A stretch of DNA of 64,000 nt, taken from Hyaloscypha bicolor E (lineage: Eukaryota > Ascomycota > Leotiomycetes > Helotiales > Hyaloscyphaceae). The translations under genes were made by a program, and so were the position numbers. The notes beneath the pieces are model-generated. The model had not been told where the DNA came from and did no database searches. It saw only the letters and a program-made list of their open reading frames with translations. The stretch lies in assembly GCF_002865645.1 (NCBI RefSeq), contig NW_020194560.1, positions 992,001 through 1,056,000 on the forward strand, in the 5' to 3' direction. Below, in pieces: positions 48,999-61,417 of the stretch (position 1 is its first letter; the number at the start of each line of letters is the position of its first letter).

Positions 48999-49889
48999 CG
49001 TAACGACTGATCAGTACTTTCCAGCAGACACATCGTATACATGATACCTGGACGTGAGAGATATATGCTTCAAAGCAGCCACGGTCTTACAGCTGGAAAC
49101 TGAAGGTGGGGTTCGTCGGCTTGCATAGCCCCTTGCCTACAATAAATACAAAAAGGGGCCCATGGACCTGCGTTCACTGTTGAACAGGGCTCGGGAGATT
49201 GACCAAGCGTTTGGCGTTTTGCGAGGACGTGGCCGCCTTCTTTGTCCTTTCCGAGTAGCTGCTGGCACCAAGGGAAGAAAGACCCGCTACAAAACGCTAC
49301 AAAACGGTTTGTTGCTCCACACCAGTTAATGAGAGAGAGATCGTTCAAGGTCAGCACGTTGCCTGCTCCGCGGTATTCAGGCGATGATCATGATCACCTT
49401 TTAGCAGCTCGCCCCGAGGTTAAGCAGCAGGCACGGGAGAATCCTTTCATAACGAGATGTCCAATGGCTGCTCCGCGTTCTTGCCCGTGCAATTCAGGAA
49501 CCAACTCCGAATCCTGGATCCCCGCACTCGCAGGAATCCACCTGGATGCGTACGCCGTACAAGAACTTATACGGAGTACGGGATGGCAAGCAGAAATACC
49601 TTTAATGAGAAAGCTGCTCGCTCACATCGACCTGCCAATCTGAGTCCACCTGCAGCACAGATCACCCACGTGTTCCGGGAGGAAGCCCTAGGCTCGGAGG
49701 ATCGGCGAGCAGAGGTCAGATGAGCAAGAGCAACAGCCCAATGCCCATCCAGGAACGATATCGCGATCACAACTTCGTGAACATCCAGGTCGCTCTCACG
49801 TGAGCAGTGTCGAAACAAATATGAGATGGGTTGATGCAGAGGGAGGAAGGTGGTGATAGCGACGCGATTGGGAACAAGCGACAAGGATC
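48999..49889. promoter_or_regulatory. Divergent intergenic region between the phosphoesterase and multicopper oxidase genes
   Basis: 891 bp of normal composition that must contain both promoters. Overlapping open frames on both strands (for example 49242-49643) show no family resemblance. No specific site identified. Confidence 0.45.
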
Positions 49890-52011
49890 ATGGAAACCGG
49901 ACGGAACTCGCGAAGAGGCGTTTCGCCAGCCATCGGAACCACGACCGAGAACGGTGAAGCCCTTGGACTTCTGAGTGAGGAAGAGGAAGGGGAGGAAGGA
50001 GAAGATGAAGAACAATCCATCGACTTGAACGTTAGAAACCAGAAGGCCAGTGCAGATCACAGCAGATGGCTTCGACCTCTCGGCATCGCGCTCTCGGCGC
50101 TGCTTTTCATTACAATAGCAGGAACATCGTCTTCGACCCTGTATCAATCATTCCGGCACTCCTCCAACTCTGATGATTCTCACCAGGCCTTCAATGCAGA
50201 TGCCAGCCACGATGAAATGCTTGGAATCCGTCTGCACCCCCAAGACCACATGTCCCGCCCTCCCACCACGCTCACTCATCACTGGAATATCACAGCTGGC
50301 TATCGCTCTCCAGATGGTGTCAGGAAAAAGGTCTATCTCGTCAATGATCTCTTCCCAGGCCCTACAATTGAATGTCGATCTGGAGACAGGTTGGTCATAC
50401 ACGTGACGAACAGTCTTGATTCAAGGGAGGGGGTTTCGATTCATTGGCATGGGCTAGGGATGCGAAATGCGATAAATATGGATGGCGCAGTCGGGTTCAC
50501 TCAATGTGCCATTGCTACAGACAAAACCTTCGTTTACGATTTTGTGGTTGACCTGGAGCAAGCGGGCACATTTTGGTGGCATGCACATTCACAGGTGGAG
50601 AGAGGAGATGGGATGTATGGTGGACTGGTGGTGCATAAGCCAGTTGATTTTAAATCCGAGGGGAAGGGGCCTGGATACAAAGACGAGGTGTTGTTTCTGG
50701 TTGGTGATTGGTATCATCGAAGTGCTGAGGAGGTCCTTGGATGGTACACAAGCGTCAGGGGCTTCGGAAACGAGGTTAGAATTTATCTGTTCTATCTCCT
50801 ACGGGAAGATGAAGCTAACTTCCGCCCAGCCTGTCCCAGACTCAATGTTAATCAACGGACGTGGGACATTCGATTGCTCAATGGCCGCCCCAGCTCGACC
50901 AGTCGAATGCGTTAACATCGGAAGGAATCAATTTCCCGGACTGCTCACGCCGGATTTGATGAATACTACAACAAGGTTGAGACTTGTCAACGTTGGGTAG
51001 CTCTCCCGACCCCTCTATACCGACGCATATTGACATCGATTTTAGTTCTCTGGCGGGTTTTACAATCCAAATTTCGTCTGCGAAGTTGACACCACTTACC
51101 GTGGATAGTGGCTTTTCCATCACGGGAGCTGCGCCAGACTCAGTTGGAATTATATACCCTGGCGAGCGGGTAGATCTGCTCTTAACATGGGACGATACTT
51201 CTCCGGCAACTTCCCCGCGTTTGCATATTTCTCTCGATCCTGAGCATGTTCTTCCCCTCCCAAGCTTCGAAAACAGCAGCTAACGAGCCAACCTAGAAAT
51301 TTCAAGTACACCAACTCGGCCCTTCGGCCAAACCAGTCTTTCCCCATGTTCCCCGTCTCATCAAACATACCAACACCCCCACCATCTCCTGCCTCAATGA
51401 TTCGAAATCACTTCGACCTCTCTTCCGCAACCTCACGCCACCCCATTTCCCTCCCAGAAGCCGCCCAACAAACCATCCTCCTCTATACCAAAACGCAAAA
51501 ACTATCGATCTCCGCCAACCACCCACAGGGATTTATGAACCGCACCTCCTGGAGCCCGCAATCCGCCCCACTTCTCTCGCTCCCCCGCTCAGCTTGGGAC
51601 GAGAATCAACTTATCCCCTACATCCCCTCTGATGCGTGGGTTGATATCGTAATCAATAACTTAGATGATGGCTCCCATCCTTTTCATTTACATGGGTACT
51701 CATTTTATGTTCTCGCCTCTCATCGTTCGGAAAATGGTTGGGGAAGCTACAACCCGTACTCTACCAGTGGAGCGAGTTCCATCGCGCCTGTGATGAATTT
51801 GAGGAACCCTGTGAAGAAAGACACAGTCAGTGTGCCAAGGAGAGGATACGTGGTTATACGACTCAAGGCGGACAATGAAGGGATTTGGATGTTACATTGC
51901 CATGTGCTGTTTCATCAGGGGAGCGGCATGGCGATGGGGATTCACGTTGGAGGGGATGAAAGGCACGCAGGGGTTGATTTGGGTGCGAGAGAATTCTGCG
52001 AATCAGCGTAG
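49890..52011 (+). CDS. Membrane-anchored multicopper oxidase (laccase/ferroxidase family), 652 aa
   Basis: Four exons: 49890-50774, 50830-50996, 51046-51247 and 51307-52011; the third intron is the least certain. All four copper-binding motifs are present: SIHWHG (His185, His187), FWWHAHSQ, HPFHLHGYSF (from His542) and MLHCHVLFHQGSGM with the axial Met of the type 1 site. The N-terminus is odd for a laccase: about 60 cytosolic residues with an acidic run EEEEGEEGEDEE, then a transmembrane segment LGIALSALLFITIAG (about 64-78), so a type II anchored ectoenzyme is predicted. It could act as ferroxidase, laccase or part of secondary metabolism. It is the same strand as the decayed monooxygenase downstream. 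Confidence 0.85.
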
Positions 52012-53049
52012 ACTTTGCCTTGGGAGTCATGAGGTAGACATCTGGAGCCTGAATATGGAGCTACAACATTCCAAACAGAGACGAACGCGGAGCTCAACGA
52101 ATCTATTTTCTCTATATCCAATTCTTAGATAAACTCCAGCCACCAAAAACTCAAACCTTAGGGCATGACTCCAATATGGCGGGCTACCTCCAGCGGCGAG
52201 GCAAAGGCCTAGGTCGCGGATGCAAGCCAGGTTGGACACTATTCAACCACCAAAGCACAGCTGCCGCGCTCTTGTAGGGTCCGGTGGAGATCTTGTGGTT
52301 TCCTCCAAAGATAGCGGAGCTTTGTTGGTCCTGGGAAGACTATTGTTTGGGTATGAAGAAGGAGGAGATAGGAGACGAATGGAGTTTTGGGACGATTTTA
52401 TGGGCCAGCTTTTAGACCGGAAACTGGACGGAGTATGTTGAATGAATAATCTTGCGGGTATCTAAAGTCTCGAGCATAGCTGAGAATCCCTAAATACAGA
52501 ACAGTGAGTCGTCGATTCAAGTCATCCTAGTTGGAAGAATCATAGACCTGATATTTGCCGACTTGGAGATGTCTAAGGTCAGAGATCAATCGAGCGCTGA
52601 CAAGTTAAGATCAAATAATTCCAATGTTGATTTTGGATACAGTTTCCGGCAAGTTGAAGTCAAATTTCTGATAATTCATAGGTTCTCACGAAGTGTCAAT
52701 GTTGTCACGAGGTAAACTAGCGGGCTACAGCCCCTAGTCTTTAGCGAGGCATCCTCGACGACGAGGTTTCATGGATCATTTAACAGCGTAGTCCTATCAG
52801 TATAGCGCCACATCGCTATTAGACGCACGATCAAACATATATTTCTTCCCCTTGACAGATAGGAATATCATGGCAAGTTATCCCACTAGAAGTAGGGCAA
52901 TGTAAACTCCGAAACTCCGGTGAGAGCCCGGTTGGTGCCTTATGTGAAGTACGAAGCGTCTCTTGCAGCCGGCATAAGCTTGCATAAAGGTAAGATAGAC
53001 TAACCGAGGAGAAATAGAATAGATTTACTTTTCCTTCTGCAGCTCAGAA
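52012..53049. other. Intergenic, no gene seen
   Basis: About 1 kb of normal composition between the multicopper oxidase and the monooxygenase relic. Short open frames only. Confidence 0.5.
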
Positions 53050-54869
53050 GTAGCACCCAAGCGCGTAGTATTCATTGGGGCTGGCTGAGCAGGGCATGTG
53101 GCTGTGAGAGGTCTGAATCTCCACTTCGCCCTTTTCCTGTCCTCAATACTTAATATTCCGACGCAAATACCTGGAATTCGACCCTAATATCGGACTCGCC
53201 ATCTTCGAGTCTAACCGCAAACTCGGCGGCGTTTGAAACGAAGACCGATGCTTCCCCGGTTTCCTGGCCGGCGGTCATACAGATTTCTTCGACTTCTCCG
53301 TCTTCTCCATGCGCGATAGGATGGGTTTGAAAACTGGACTGATTTCCCCGGATCCAAAGTCTATAAATATCTCACCATTAACCCAAAGAAATTTTCGCTG
53401 CTGGAGAGACTTAAACTGGAGACTAGGGTCTAGAAAGTCACCAGGAATGCAGATGATCAGGCGTGGGATGTTGAGACAGAGGGTTCAGGCCAGGTTGTGA
53501 CTTGTGACATATTGATTGCCGCCTCAGGGTTGAATTCGCAACGGGCATGGACATTGACTGGAAGGGTTTTTGAGGGCTGGCTATTCATTGTAAAGACATC
53601 AGCCTCCATTACTCAGAACTCGCAGGAGAGAAGATAAATCGCGTCACGCTCTACTGTGGCGGCAAGTTCACAGTAGGTTCAATTACCTTCTGCATCGTGG
53701 AGGACAAGAAAGAAGATTGAGTGATTCGCGAAAAGGGGAATGGGCCTGGCGTTATGGGAGGAGTAAAGACTTTGGACGACCATGTTCGTGCGGCACGACC
53801 AGCTCGGAAATTCTGGGCCGTTCTGACGCCGCCATATTCTGAACCGAGTGTTTTTGGTATCGATTTCTTCATAGTGAGAAGAGTCGATTGGGCAATTGGA
53901 TCTTCCAAAGGGCATGGAGGAAAGACAGCTCGGTGCCATTTCCGATGGAGCCGTATAAAACGGGCGGCGAAAACACGAAGGAGCTAGTGCCGGAAACTCA
54001 GAAGTATTTCCCCCCACGCCCCTTTCTGGACATAGATAAAATGACTATTCTCAATAGTCTACTATTCTTCACTACAGGTATCTCGCTCAACCACGGCAAA
54101 GATACATTCCTCAAAGAACTCCACTCAAGATACCTCATCCCAGACTCCCAGTCCATCGCGCAAGCACCACCTCACTTTCCGGGTTAACCACCGCCCTCCC
54201 AAACAGTGAGTGTTTCCCTTGCAATACCGCGATCTTTACCGAAGACTGGGACTTTGAACTAAAATTCTTCCACCCTCCGACTGCCCTCCAAGTTCGAACA
54301 ACCGCACCACTACCGAAGAAACCCCCGAAACGGATGTCCACTGAGCGGAGCTTCAAGCAGAAGCTGAGAAAGAAGTCTTCGGGAAGTTTCCTGTATTGAA
54401 GAATCTTCCCACTTCCCGCCCTCAATAGGTGGATTACATTCCCTTCCGTCTCTATCGCCATATGCTACCGTCTTCCCAGGTCGAGAAGAACGATCGCTCC
54501 CTCATTTTCACCGGGTTTGTGACGAGTGTGCCGACAACCATCTACGCCGAAGTGGGTGCGCTGTGGGAAATTTCTTGGATAGAGAATATGCTTGATATGA
54601 ATAACGCGAAAGAGGAGATGAACTACGATATCGCTAAGGTTAACTTTTGATGCGAGAGGAGGTACTTGGCTCGAGGTCCAACTCGGCGGATTGCGAGCGC
54701 CGAGATCCAGCACGCTACAGGCATGTTGATAAGATATATCTGGCTAAGGATCAACAGAAAGGGAAATCGGTTCAGTGAGTATTTTGTTCCGACGAGGAGT
54801 CGGGTTTATAGAGGGATTATGAAGTGGATGGTTGAGAAGACCGGGAAGGTGGGAAGAGTTTTGAGATGA
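53050..54869 (+). pseudogene. Flavin-dependent monooxygenase (FMO-like), decayed
   Basis: Near 53075 a nucleotide-binding motif reads VVFIGAG-stop-AG, a TGA replacing the residue after GAG. Further FMO-like pieces follow in changing frames: LAIFESNRKLGG, PGFLAGGHTDFFDFSVFSM, VTCDILIAASGLNS, LHYSELAGEKINRVTLY and, at the end, ARGPTRRIASAEIQ. Stops and frame changes are spread over the whole length, so it is a pseudogene and not a single sequencing error. The changes do not look RIP-specific. It lies between the multicopper oxidase and the MFS transporter, and may once have been an oxidative step of a small cluster. Confidence 0.75.
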
Positions 54870-54971
54870 GAGAGGTGCTAAATTACAAGGTATCTAAACT
54901 CCGCCCATGCAATTTAGTTATTCTATTTCCCGTGACCGCCGTACAAAATCCCTATCCTCAAGTGGGGCCAT

Positions 54972-56398
54972 TCAAACTTTTCCGAAAATGCCCTTGCCAG
55001 TTGTGTATTTCGTCAAGAAGCACGTAATTCCGCCTGCCAACACCACGACCCCACTGAACGTTGCCACTTCGTGGAAACTATGGTAATGTGTCTGAAAGGC
55101 TCCGTCAATTGGTGGTCCAACGAGCGCCGCAATCGACACAGTCGCCATTCCCATGCCCATATATGTTCCAATCTCTCTGGGATCCTTCGGTACTTGTGCC
55201 AAGACTACTGACATCCCAGACACAATCGCACCTGAGCAGAATCCGTATAAAGCCGAAAAGACGATGATGGAGGCATTGCTGTTTAACCATTGCATGCAGA
55301 GAAGAAGAATGCCAGAGCTGAGTGCTGCAGCACTGAATGCATTGTACCTCCCGAGCTTGTCCCCCAGTACGCCGGGAATCACTCTTCCAAAGAACGAAGC
55401 CGCGTTCAGAATAGCGATGATGTACGAAGCTAGATCGGTGCCCATTCCATTCGCCACTGCAAAAGTCGGCAGGTAGAAAAATGGCAGGAACATACCAAGC
55501 ATCATCAGAGCGGTCGAACCCACGACGCCAAGGAACTGAGGGTTCTTGAACGCCTCAGGGAGAAAGAATGTTCCATTCCTCGGCGGCAGTCGTGCTTTGA
55601 TGGCAGCGCATGCAGGGCCGATAAGAGCAAGCATGATGAAGCCGGAGATTCTGACAGACCAGCCGAAACTCAGACTTGGGTTGTAGAGCATCTTCCCCAG
55701 AGCGATTGGCCATACGACTCCACCCAAAGATGATCCGGCCACAGCGAGACCCATTGCTGCTCCTCGTTTCTTGTTGAAGTATTGGCCAGTTGCTGCCATG
55801 GCGGGAGCCATGGTCATGCCCATTGAGATTCCGCCGAGAATCCCCTGTGAGAGGAGGAATTGATAGTACTCGGTGCAGAGGCTGGTCATCATTACGGAGA
55901 ATATGTAAGCGGTTGCTGCTGGCCATATAACCTATAAATCAAGTAAGGGTCAGGGATTGTCCGGCAATATGTATTAGAGGGAAGAGAAAAATACCCTGGC
56001 ACCGTATCTATCAAATAGGGGACCGCCGCCAAGACTTCCACCGAAAAGGAAAAATGATTGGAGGGACCCAATCCAGGAAATTGCTGAAGGAGTCTCATGC
56101 CTCAGTTGATGGGTTTGGTAATATTCTTGAAATACACTGGCTCCAGTTAGACCTGCAAAAGAAGTGGCCAGAGCTTTGTCCAGCGTGAAGGGGGAACGCA
56201 CCCGAAAGTATTAACATAACCAAACGTTGAAAACAATATCCCAGAGCAGCCAATTGCTACAGACCAAGCCCTGAAACCGCCTTCTGGAAATTCTTGTGAC
56301 CCGCCTTGAGGACAGCGGGTTTTCTCATCGGATTGTCCTTCAATCGAAGCCTCAATGTCGCTTTCTCGCGGCACCTCGGGTTTCTTTTCTTCCACCAT
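54972..56398 (-). CDS. MFS transporter, monocarboxylate/MCH-type, 432 aa
   Basis: Exons 56398-56202, 56136-55995 and 55931-54972 (introns of 65 and 63 bp) give an intact protein. The cytosolic N-terminus (about 42 residues) is followed by PEGGFRAWSVAIGC, the typical start of helix 1 in fungal monocarboxylate-transporter-like MFS proteins, then about 12 hydrophobic segments. Loop motifs include PLFDRYGAR between helices 2 and 3 and GVLGDKLGRYNAF in the second half. The ATG at 56398 is chosen; the frame is open to 56425 only through a TTG. Fungal relatives carry monocarboxylates, riboflavin or secondary metabolites; the substrate here is unknown. Divergent from the Zn2Cys6 regulator, which may control it. 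Confidence 0.85.
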
Positions 56399-57042
56399 CT
56401 TTTTGTCAGGTTTGATATTACACAATCATGGAGAATTGAAAGGAGGAAAGGTATTTGACGAGGATCTGTACAAGAACGGCGAGGAATGAATGTAGAACAT
56501 GAAGGCGCGACATTGGAATATATGCACTCTGTACATGCGCAGCTCATAGGGTGGTTAAATTGAATTAGCCGGTATCTCCGAATATACCGATTCTCAAAAT
56601 CGGCCTATTCTTTAGCGATGATCTTGCAGTTTCGTAAGCCTGTAACAATGTTCCTCCGCCAAATGACCCACAAGGGATGAGTCAACCGCGTCAAGAGGTT
56701 CTGTAAGGCTGGAGATGGGCCTCCATGGGCGTTTCATCCTTGTTGTTGTGGTCCGCAGATCTTGATCCTTGAGGTTGAGAGTGGTGGACGTGCCGGACTT
56801 AAACTCGCCTGTTCTTACGCCTTCCCCTTTTCGCACGCCCTCTCGGCCTTCGCCCCTTCAAAAGACGCGAGACCCCAATACAACCTCAACTCCTGTCCAC
56901 CGTCGGGGAATTCGTCTGTACCATAACAATATCCCCGCCCAGCCTCACGATTCATAACCCCTTTCCTGGAACGGGCTTGACTGGCCAAACGGGAGAAATC
57001 TCGGCCCCGCCTCCGGTGTAGCCCCGTCCGATCCGATGCGAC
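56399..57042. promoter_or_regulatory. Divergent promoter region between transporter and regulator
   Basis: 644 bp between the two start codons. Likely contains both promoters. CCG/CGG triplets suitable for a Zn2Cys6 protein are present, but no convincing palindrome stood out. Confidence 0.4.
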
Positions 57043-59413
57043 ATGTCCGAACCTCCAGGCTCAACAGCACCACCGCGAAAACGACGCAGACCAGCACTGT
57101 CTTGCGAACAATGTCGGCGCCGAAAGATCAAATGTGATAGGGCCTATCCATGTGGTCAGTGTTTGCAGTCCAAAACCGCCTCTTGCAGCTACAGTCCAGA
57201 CACTGTTCAAACGCTTCGTCACGTGAGCGAAACAGGTCCAGCCTGCCCTCAAACAGTTTTTCAATCCTTAGCGGGTATCCCAACCCGACGGCGAGATATC
57301 CCAGGAGACTCAAGTGCACATGCGTCTTCAGCTGGAGTATCGCCGAATGCCATTTCGCACTCTGAGGCCACCCACTCCAGCTCATGGACATCCCTAAGTG
57401 CTCATGCATATGATGACGAGCCGCCTGACCCTAAAACACTCCTTCTGCGCCTCGAGAAGGTTGAGAAGAAATTGGCGAGCTCGGGTTCCCAACCCTATTT
57501 CCCCACATGCGAGTCATATAATCCGAGCCCATTTTCCAAAGGACTTCGTGGTACGGTATCGAAAACTCGATTCTTTGGCCCAACTCATTGGATGCACTCT
57601 TATGGAGTAGTAAGACATCTCTTTCTTGCCACATAAACAGATGAGCTAACATTTATAGTTCGACAAAGTAGCCCCGATGCGTATGGATGGAGATGATCCG
57701 AGTCCTACCTTCAGTCACGACCTAGAGGCATCCGCAATTGGTCGCCACATCGTCCAATTGACAGAAAAATGCAAGTCGCTAGCAAGAACTGTCAAGTCTG
57801 TCCCCTACACACAATGGCTTGCCAATCCGAACTTCAGAGGGGCCGTTCCTTCGAGGGCGGTGGCGGATATCTTAGTAGACCTTTACTTCAGAACCTCCGA
57901 ATCCGTCTATCGAATTCTTCATATCCCCTCGTTTCGGCAGGAATACGAACTGTATTGGCAGAACCCCAATGCTGCAAGTCCTACTTTTATCCTTAAACTT
58001 CTACTTGCTATGTCGATAGGGACCCTTCTTTACCAGGGTCGAGACGCTACGCATTGGCGAAGTGAAGCAATGAAGTGGATATTTGCAGCACAGGCCTGGC
58101 TGTCGTCGCCGTTCGAAAAAGCTAGGTTGCATACGTCGGCCATTCAATTGCAATGCCTTTTACTTCTAGCTCGCCAGGATCATTCAGTTGCCGGTGACCT
58201 CGTCTGGATTTCAGCTGGATCTCTTCTTCGAACTGCGTTGCAGATGGGTTACCATAGGGACCCAAAGGTTCTCCCGAAAATGTCAGCTCTGCAAGCAGAA
58301 ACACGTAGGAGGTTATGGGCTACAATCTTGGAGATCAATCTTCAGTCCGCGCTTGACTCGGGCATGCCTTTGCTTCTCTCTATCGACGACTTTGATACGG
58401 AGCCTCCAGCCAACATTGACGATGCCGACATGAGCGAAAGCACAGTTGGCCCAGTAATCGCGAAGCCAAGTACTATTTTTACCCAGACTTCCATCCAAAT
58501 TGCGCTCCTCAAATCATTTCCACTTCGCCTAGAGGTCGTTCGATTTGCAAACAATCTCCGGGGTGAACCGTCGTACGATGACGTTCTTCGCGTCGGGTCC
58601 TCCCTGTCGAAAGCGCTCAAGGAAAACACTTCCTTTATTTCCAGAGTTAATCAATCACGAGAACCGTCAGCGAGAGTTTCACAGCTTCAGCAAAACTTAT
58701 TCGATCTCTCTATTAGACGTTTCCTATTGCTAGTCCACCGCCCTTTTGCCGCCAAGGGACTAAAGGATCCCCATTATTACTTCTCGCGGAAAATGTGTCT
58801 GGAAACCGCCGTCACGATGCTAAAATACCCTTGTTCGGATTATCCACCCCCAGGAATGGTCAGTGACGGTACGCGGGACGATTATGCTCAACTCAAAACG
58901 ATAAGTGGTGGCTTCTTCAAAAGCATAATGGTTCACGTCTCAATGGTAATCTTCTCAGAACTTTGGTCCCAAATTGAAGAAGATATCACATTCTCTGAGC
59001 AGGGAAAAGCCAGTCGAGAACATCTCAAGCAATGCCTGCGAGAAGTCACCACTTTATCCGCCAATCGAATCGCCGAGGTTGAGAACAATATCAAAGGGAA
59101 TTTGTTCATGTCCCTCCTTATGGCTCAAATTGACGCTATGGAGGAAGGAATTGATCCCGGGGCAAGCGCCTTAGATACCGCTACGAAGAGTGCAGACATG
59201 TGCTATGACTTGTTAGTTGCGAGATATTCGAACATGAATGACTCAATACCTCCAGTGGACAATGGCAATGGCACGAATGATACAATGGGATTTTGTGGTG
59301 GGCAAGATTTCAGCATGGACTTTGCGATGCAGGACTGGACATTGGACCCGGAGAGTAATCAGGAGACTTGGTTCAAGTCGGGATTTGAAGATGGCGCCTG
59401 GTGGCACTGCTGA
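57043..59413 (+). CDS. Zn2Cys6 fungal transcription factor, 773 aa
   Basis: Exons 57043-57609 and 57659-59413 (49-bp intron joining SYGV to FDKVAPM). The N-terminal binuclear zinc cluster has Cys21, Cys24, Cys31, Cys37, Cys40 and Cys48 in SCEQCRRRKIKCDRAYPCGQC, preceded by a basic stretch RKRRR. A short coiled coil follows (LLRLEKVEKKLASS). The middle is a fungal-specific transcription factor domain (PF04082-like), with VDLYFRTSESVYRILHIPSF and LLRTALQMGYHRDPKV. The acidic, Asn/Asp-rich C-terminus may be the activation region. Nuclear. Its position suggests it regulates the adjacent transporter and perhaps the multicopper oxidase and lost monooxygenase. Confidence 0.9.
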
Positions 59414-59584
59414 GCATGAAGTCGAAGAACACTGTTGCTGTACAATATTGTTTTCATGGAAGAGGAACGTTCTCACCTCAGTCATGAATAATTAAACCCT
59501 TCACTATGCCTCACTGTTCTGCGCAAGTAATTCCTCCTCTCCCTTTCCGCCCCCTTAGAATCCGCTTCTAATCTCTGCAAAAGC

Positions 59585-59875
59585 ATGAATGCCTGGAGCA
59601 AATCCATAGACGGGGACTCCTCCGGCATCCGCTTTTTCGGCGCATATCAGGAACGAGCCTTTACCCGTGCCCTAGACCTCGAGTTTGAGGCCGCACCTCT
59701 CCTTGGCACAAACAGAAGCAGGAGATATGCCATTGTGGTTGAGAATGGTAAGGTGAATAGTGTGGATGTTGAGCCAGACGATATTATTGTCAGTGTCAGT
59801 ACTGCGGGTAAAGTGTTGGGTTGGATGAGAGAGAGGGACAAGGGAATGGAAATAGTGGTGTTCATTGAGCTATGA
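59585..59875 (+). pseudogene. Peroxiredoxin (PRX5/Redoxin family) C-terminal fragment
   Basis: The frame of 96 codons contains MNAWSKSIDGD, ALDLEFEAAPLLG, RSRRYAIVVENGKV and a VEPDD...STAGKVLG ending, the pattern of the last half of fungal PRX5-type peroxiredoxins. The N-terminal half with the peroxidatic Cys is absent: only 171 bp separate this frame from the stop of the transcription factor. It also runs on about 17 residues past the usual end. Either a truncated relic, or an upstream exon lies where I cannot see it. Confidence 0.5.
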
Positions 59876-60472
59876 TTATTTAATTATTCTAGCCTAAATT
59901 GAGCAAATTGAGCTCTAGACGGCTAAGGCAGACATTGGGCTTGTGTTGGTTATGGATCTTGTTCTGGACCTGGGTGCCTCCACTTGTTAGTCTGGTCTAA
60001 CTTCTCTAGCTCAAAAGCTAAAATTAGTTTTGTTCCCTGATTAAGTCCTTGGTTTTCTCGTAGTCTCGGCTTTATGCCAAGAGATTAATAGATTTCTTGC
60101 ACCATGTTCAGAAAATGTAATGAAGCCTTAGAGAAGCTATATTTTGCGACTTGTACATGAATTTGGAAGTCTTTTCGAAATCCAACGCTTGGGTTTTCCC
60201 TTATCCATCCTAGCAAGAATTCCACATGACATCATAAACACTGTTCTTGTGATCAAGGTTGGCAATCGCCAGATTCAACATGTCCGTGGTCAGAATATCT
60301 CCCAAATCATGCCATCGCGTCACAGTGGTAAGATTTGCGCTTGGTGTTCTACAAGGCGCCTGCCACTTTCGAGTGATTTCACTAGAACAGAACGCCGAAA
60401 AAGTTCCATTATACGGACCCTTCAGTTCAAATTGGTCGGCATCTTGAGGAGATATTAGGACACGATACTGAT
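59876..60472. other. Intergenic, no gene seen
   Basis: Normal composition. Overlapping short frames on both strands near 60144-60458 show no family resemblance. Confidence 0.45.
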
Positions 60473-60905
60473 TCAGATTCCACTGTGAAACACTATTTTG
60501 CTAGTGTCGGGCAACCAAGGCCCAAAGAACGAAAATGCATCAAAAGCATCGCTGGCACCCAGGGTAATATTTCCATCGAACTCGGGATCGTGGACGTAAA
60601 ATGGACAATTGGGTGGACAGGTAACTTGAAGGACCAATTCGTAGCCGCTGTTTTCAAAAAAATCCCTAGGAAGAGTCCGTGTAGGCATGGAAGTTGCTGC
60701 AATCAATGGATAGAGGATTTCCATTATTTATGAAAGCGATGCTCGTAGCAACGGGAAAGCAACCGTTCCCATCGGAATTCAGTGCCTGGAGTGAAATACC
60801 AGCTGGAGGAAGCAAAAAGTTTGAGGGGATTACTTCATGTAAAGCTGCACATATTGATGAGATGAATACCAGAAAAGTCGTGAAGATAGCGATAGTTGAA
60901 GCCAT
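60473..60905 (-). pseudogene. Small secreted protein, frame interrupted (weakly DUF4360-like)
   Basis: Starts at 60905 with MASTIAIFTTFLVFISSICA, a good signal peptide. It continues LQALNSDGNGCFPVATSIAF and DCSNFHAYTD, reminiscent of the Gly-x-Gly-Cys start of fungal DUF4360 secreted proteins. The frame stops at 60666. The following frame (60724-60473) carries NSGYELVLQVTCPPNC and then a plausible beta-rich tail. No canonical intron joins the two by eye, and a T7 run at the junction could cause slippage. So either a one-base frameshift in the genome or a sequence error. The family is a weak guess. Confidence 0.4.
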
Positions 60906-61417
60906 ATTGAAGTACAGTACGAAGCTTATTGGTTGCGAGAATTAGTGAGCAAGTGTTGCAGTTTGTTCCACGAGTCCACGGCATCTTGTCGTATTTATGC
61001 TTGGTATACTCTTGTACACGCCGAGGGCCAACAGCAGATTTCTTTTCACATACTAAACTGTTATTTTATTCTTCATCCCGATTTTGAGGCCGAAATTGTG
61101 TAAAGTCATCCCAACACGGTGTGATGGTAATGATGAGTAGCACACCGGTGTGGCCCGCATATTCCCACCGAATCCTGAACAAATCAGTGCAGCAGTTATC
61201 CAACCCGAGCTTTGTGAGTGGTCTCATAGGTCGTATGAGCCGTGGTAATGGTGAGATGTTTCAAATTAGGGCCACACGACAACCAGGCAAACCCCAAAGT
61301 CCTCAGCTAAAACCTAAAACAATCACAACATCACTACCTTCTGGCACCACTTCTCCATTGAACGTTCATCGGCTGTTGTGAAACTTCTGGACATGGTAAT
61401 AATCTGTAATTCCTTGT

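Noticed and set aside
49242..49884. Several open frames of 88-133 codons on both strands
   Set aside because: Mutually overlapping, no recognisable motif, in a divergent promoter region.
60144..60458. 104-codon plus-strand frame
   Set aside because: No family resemblance, overlaps another frame, and lies downstream of the disrupted secreted-protein gene.
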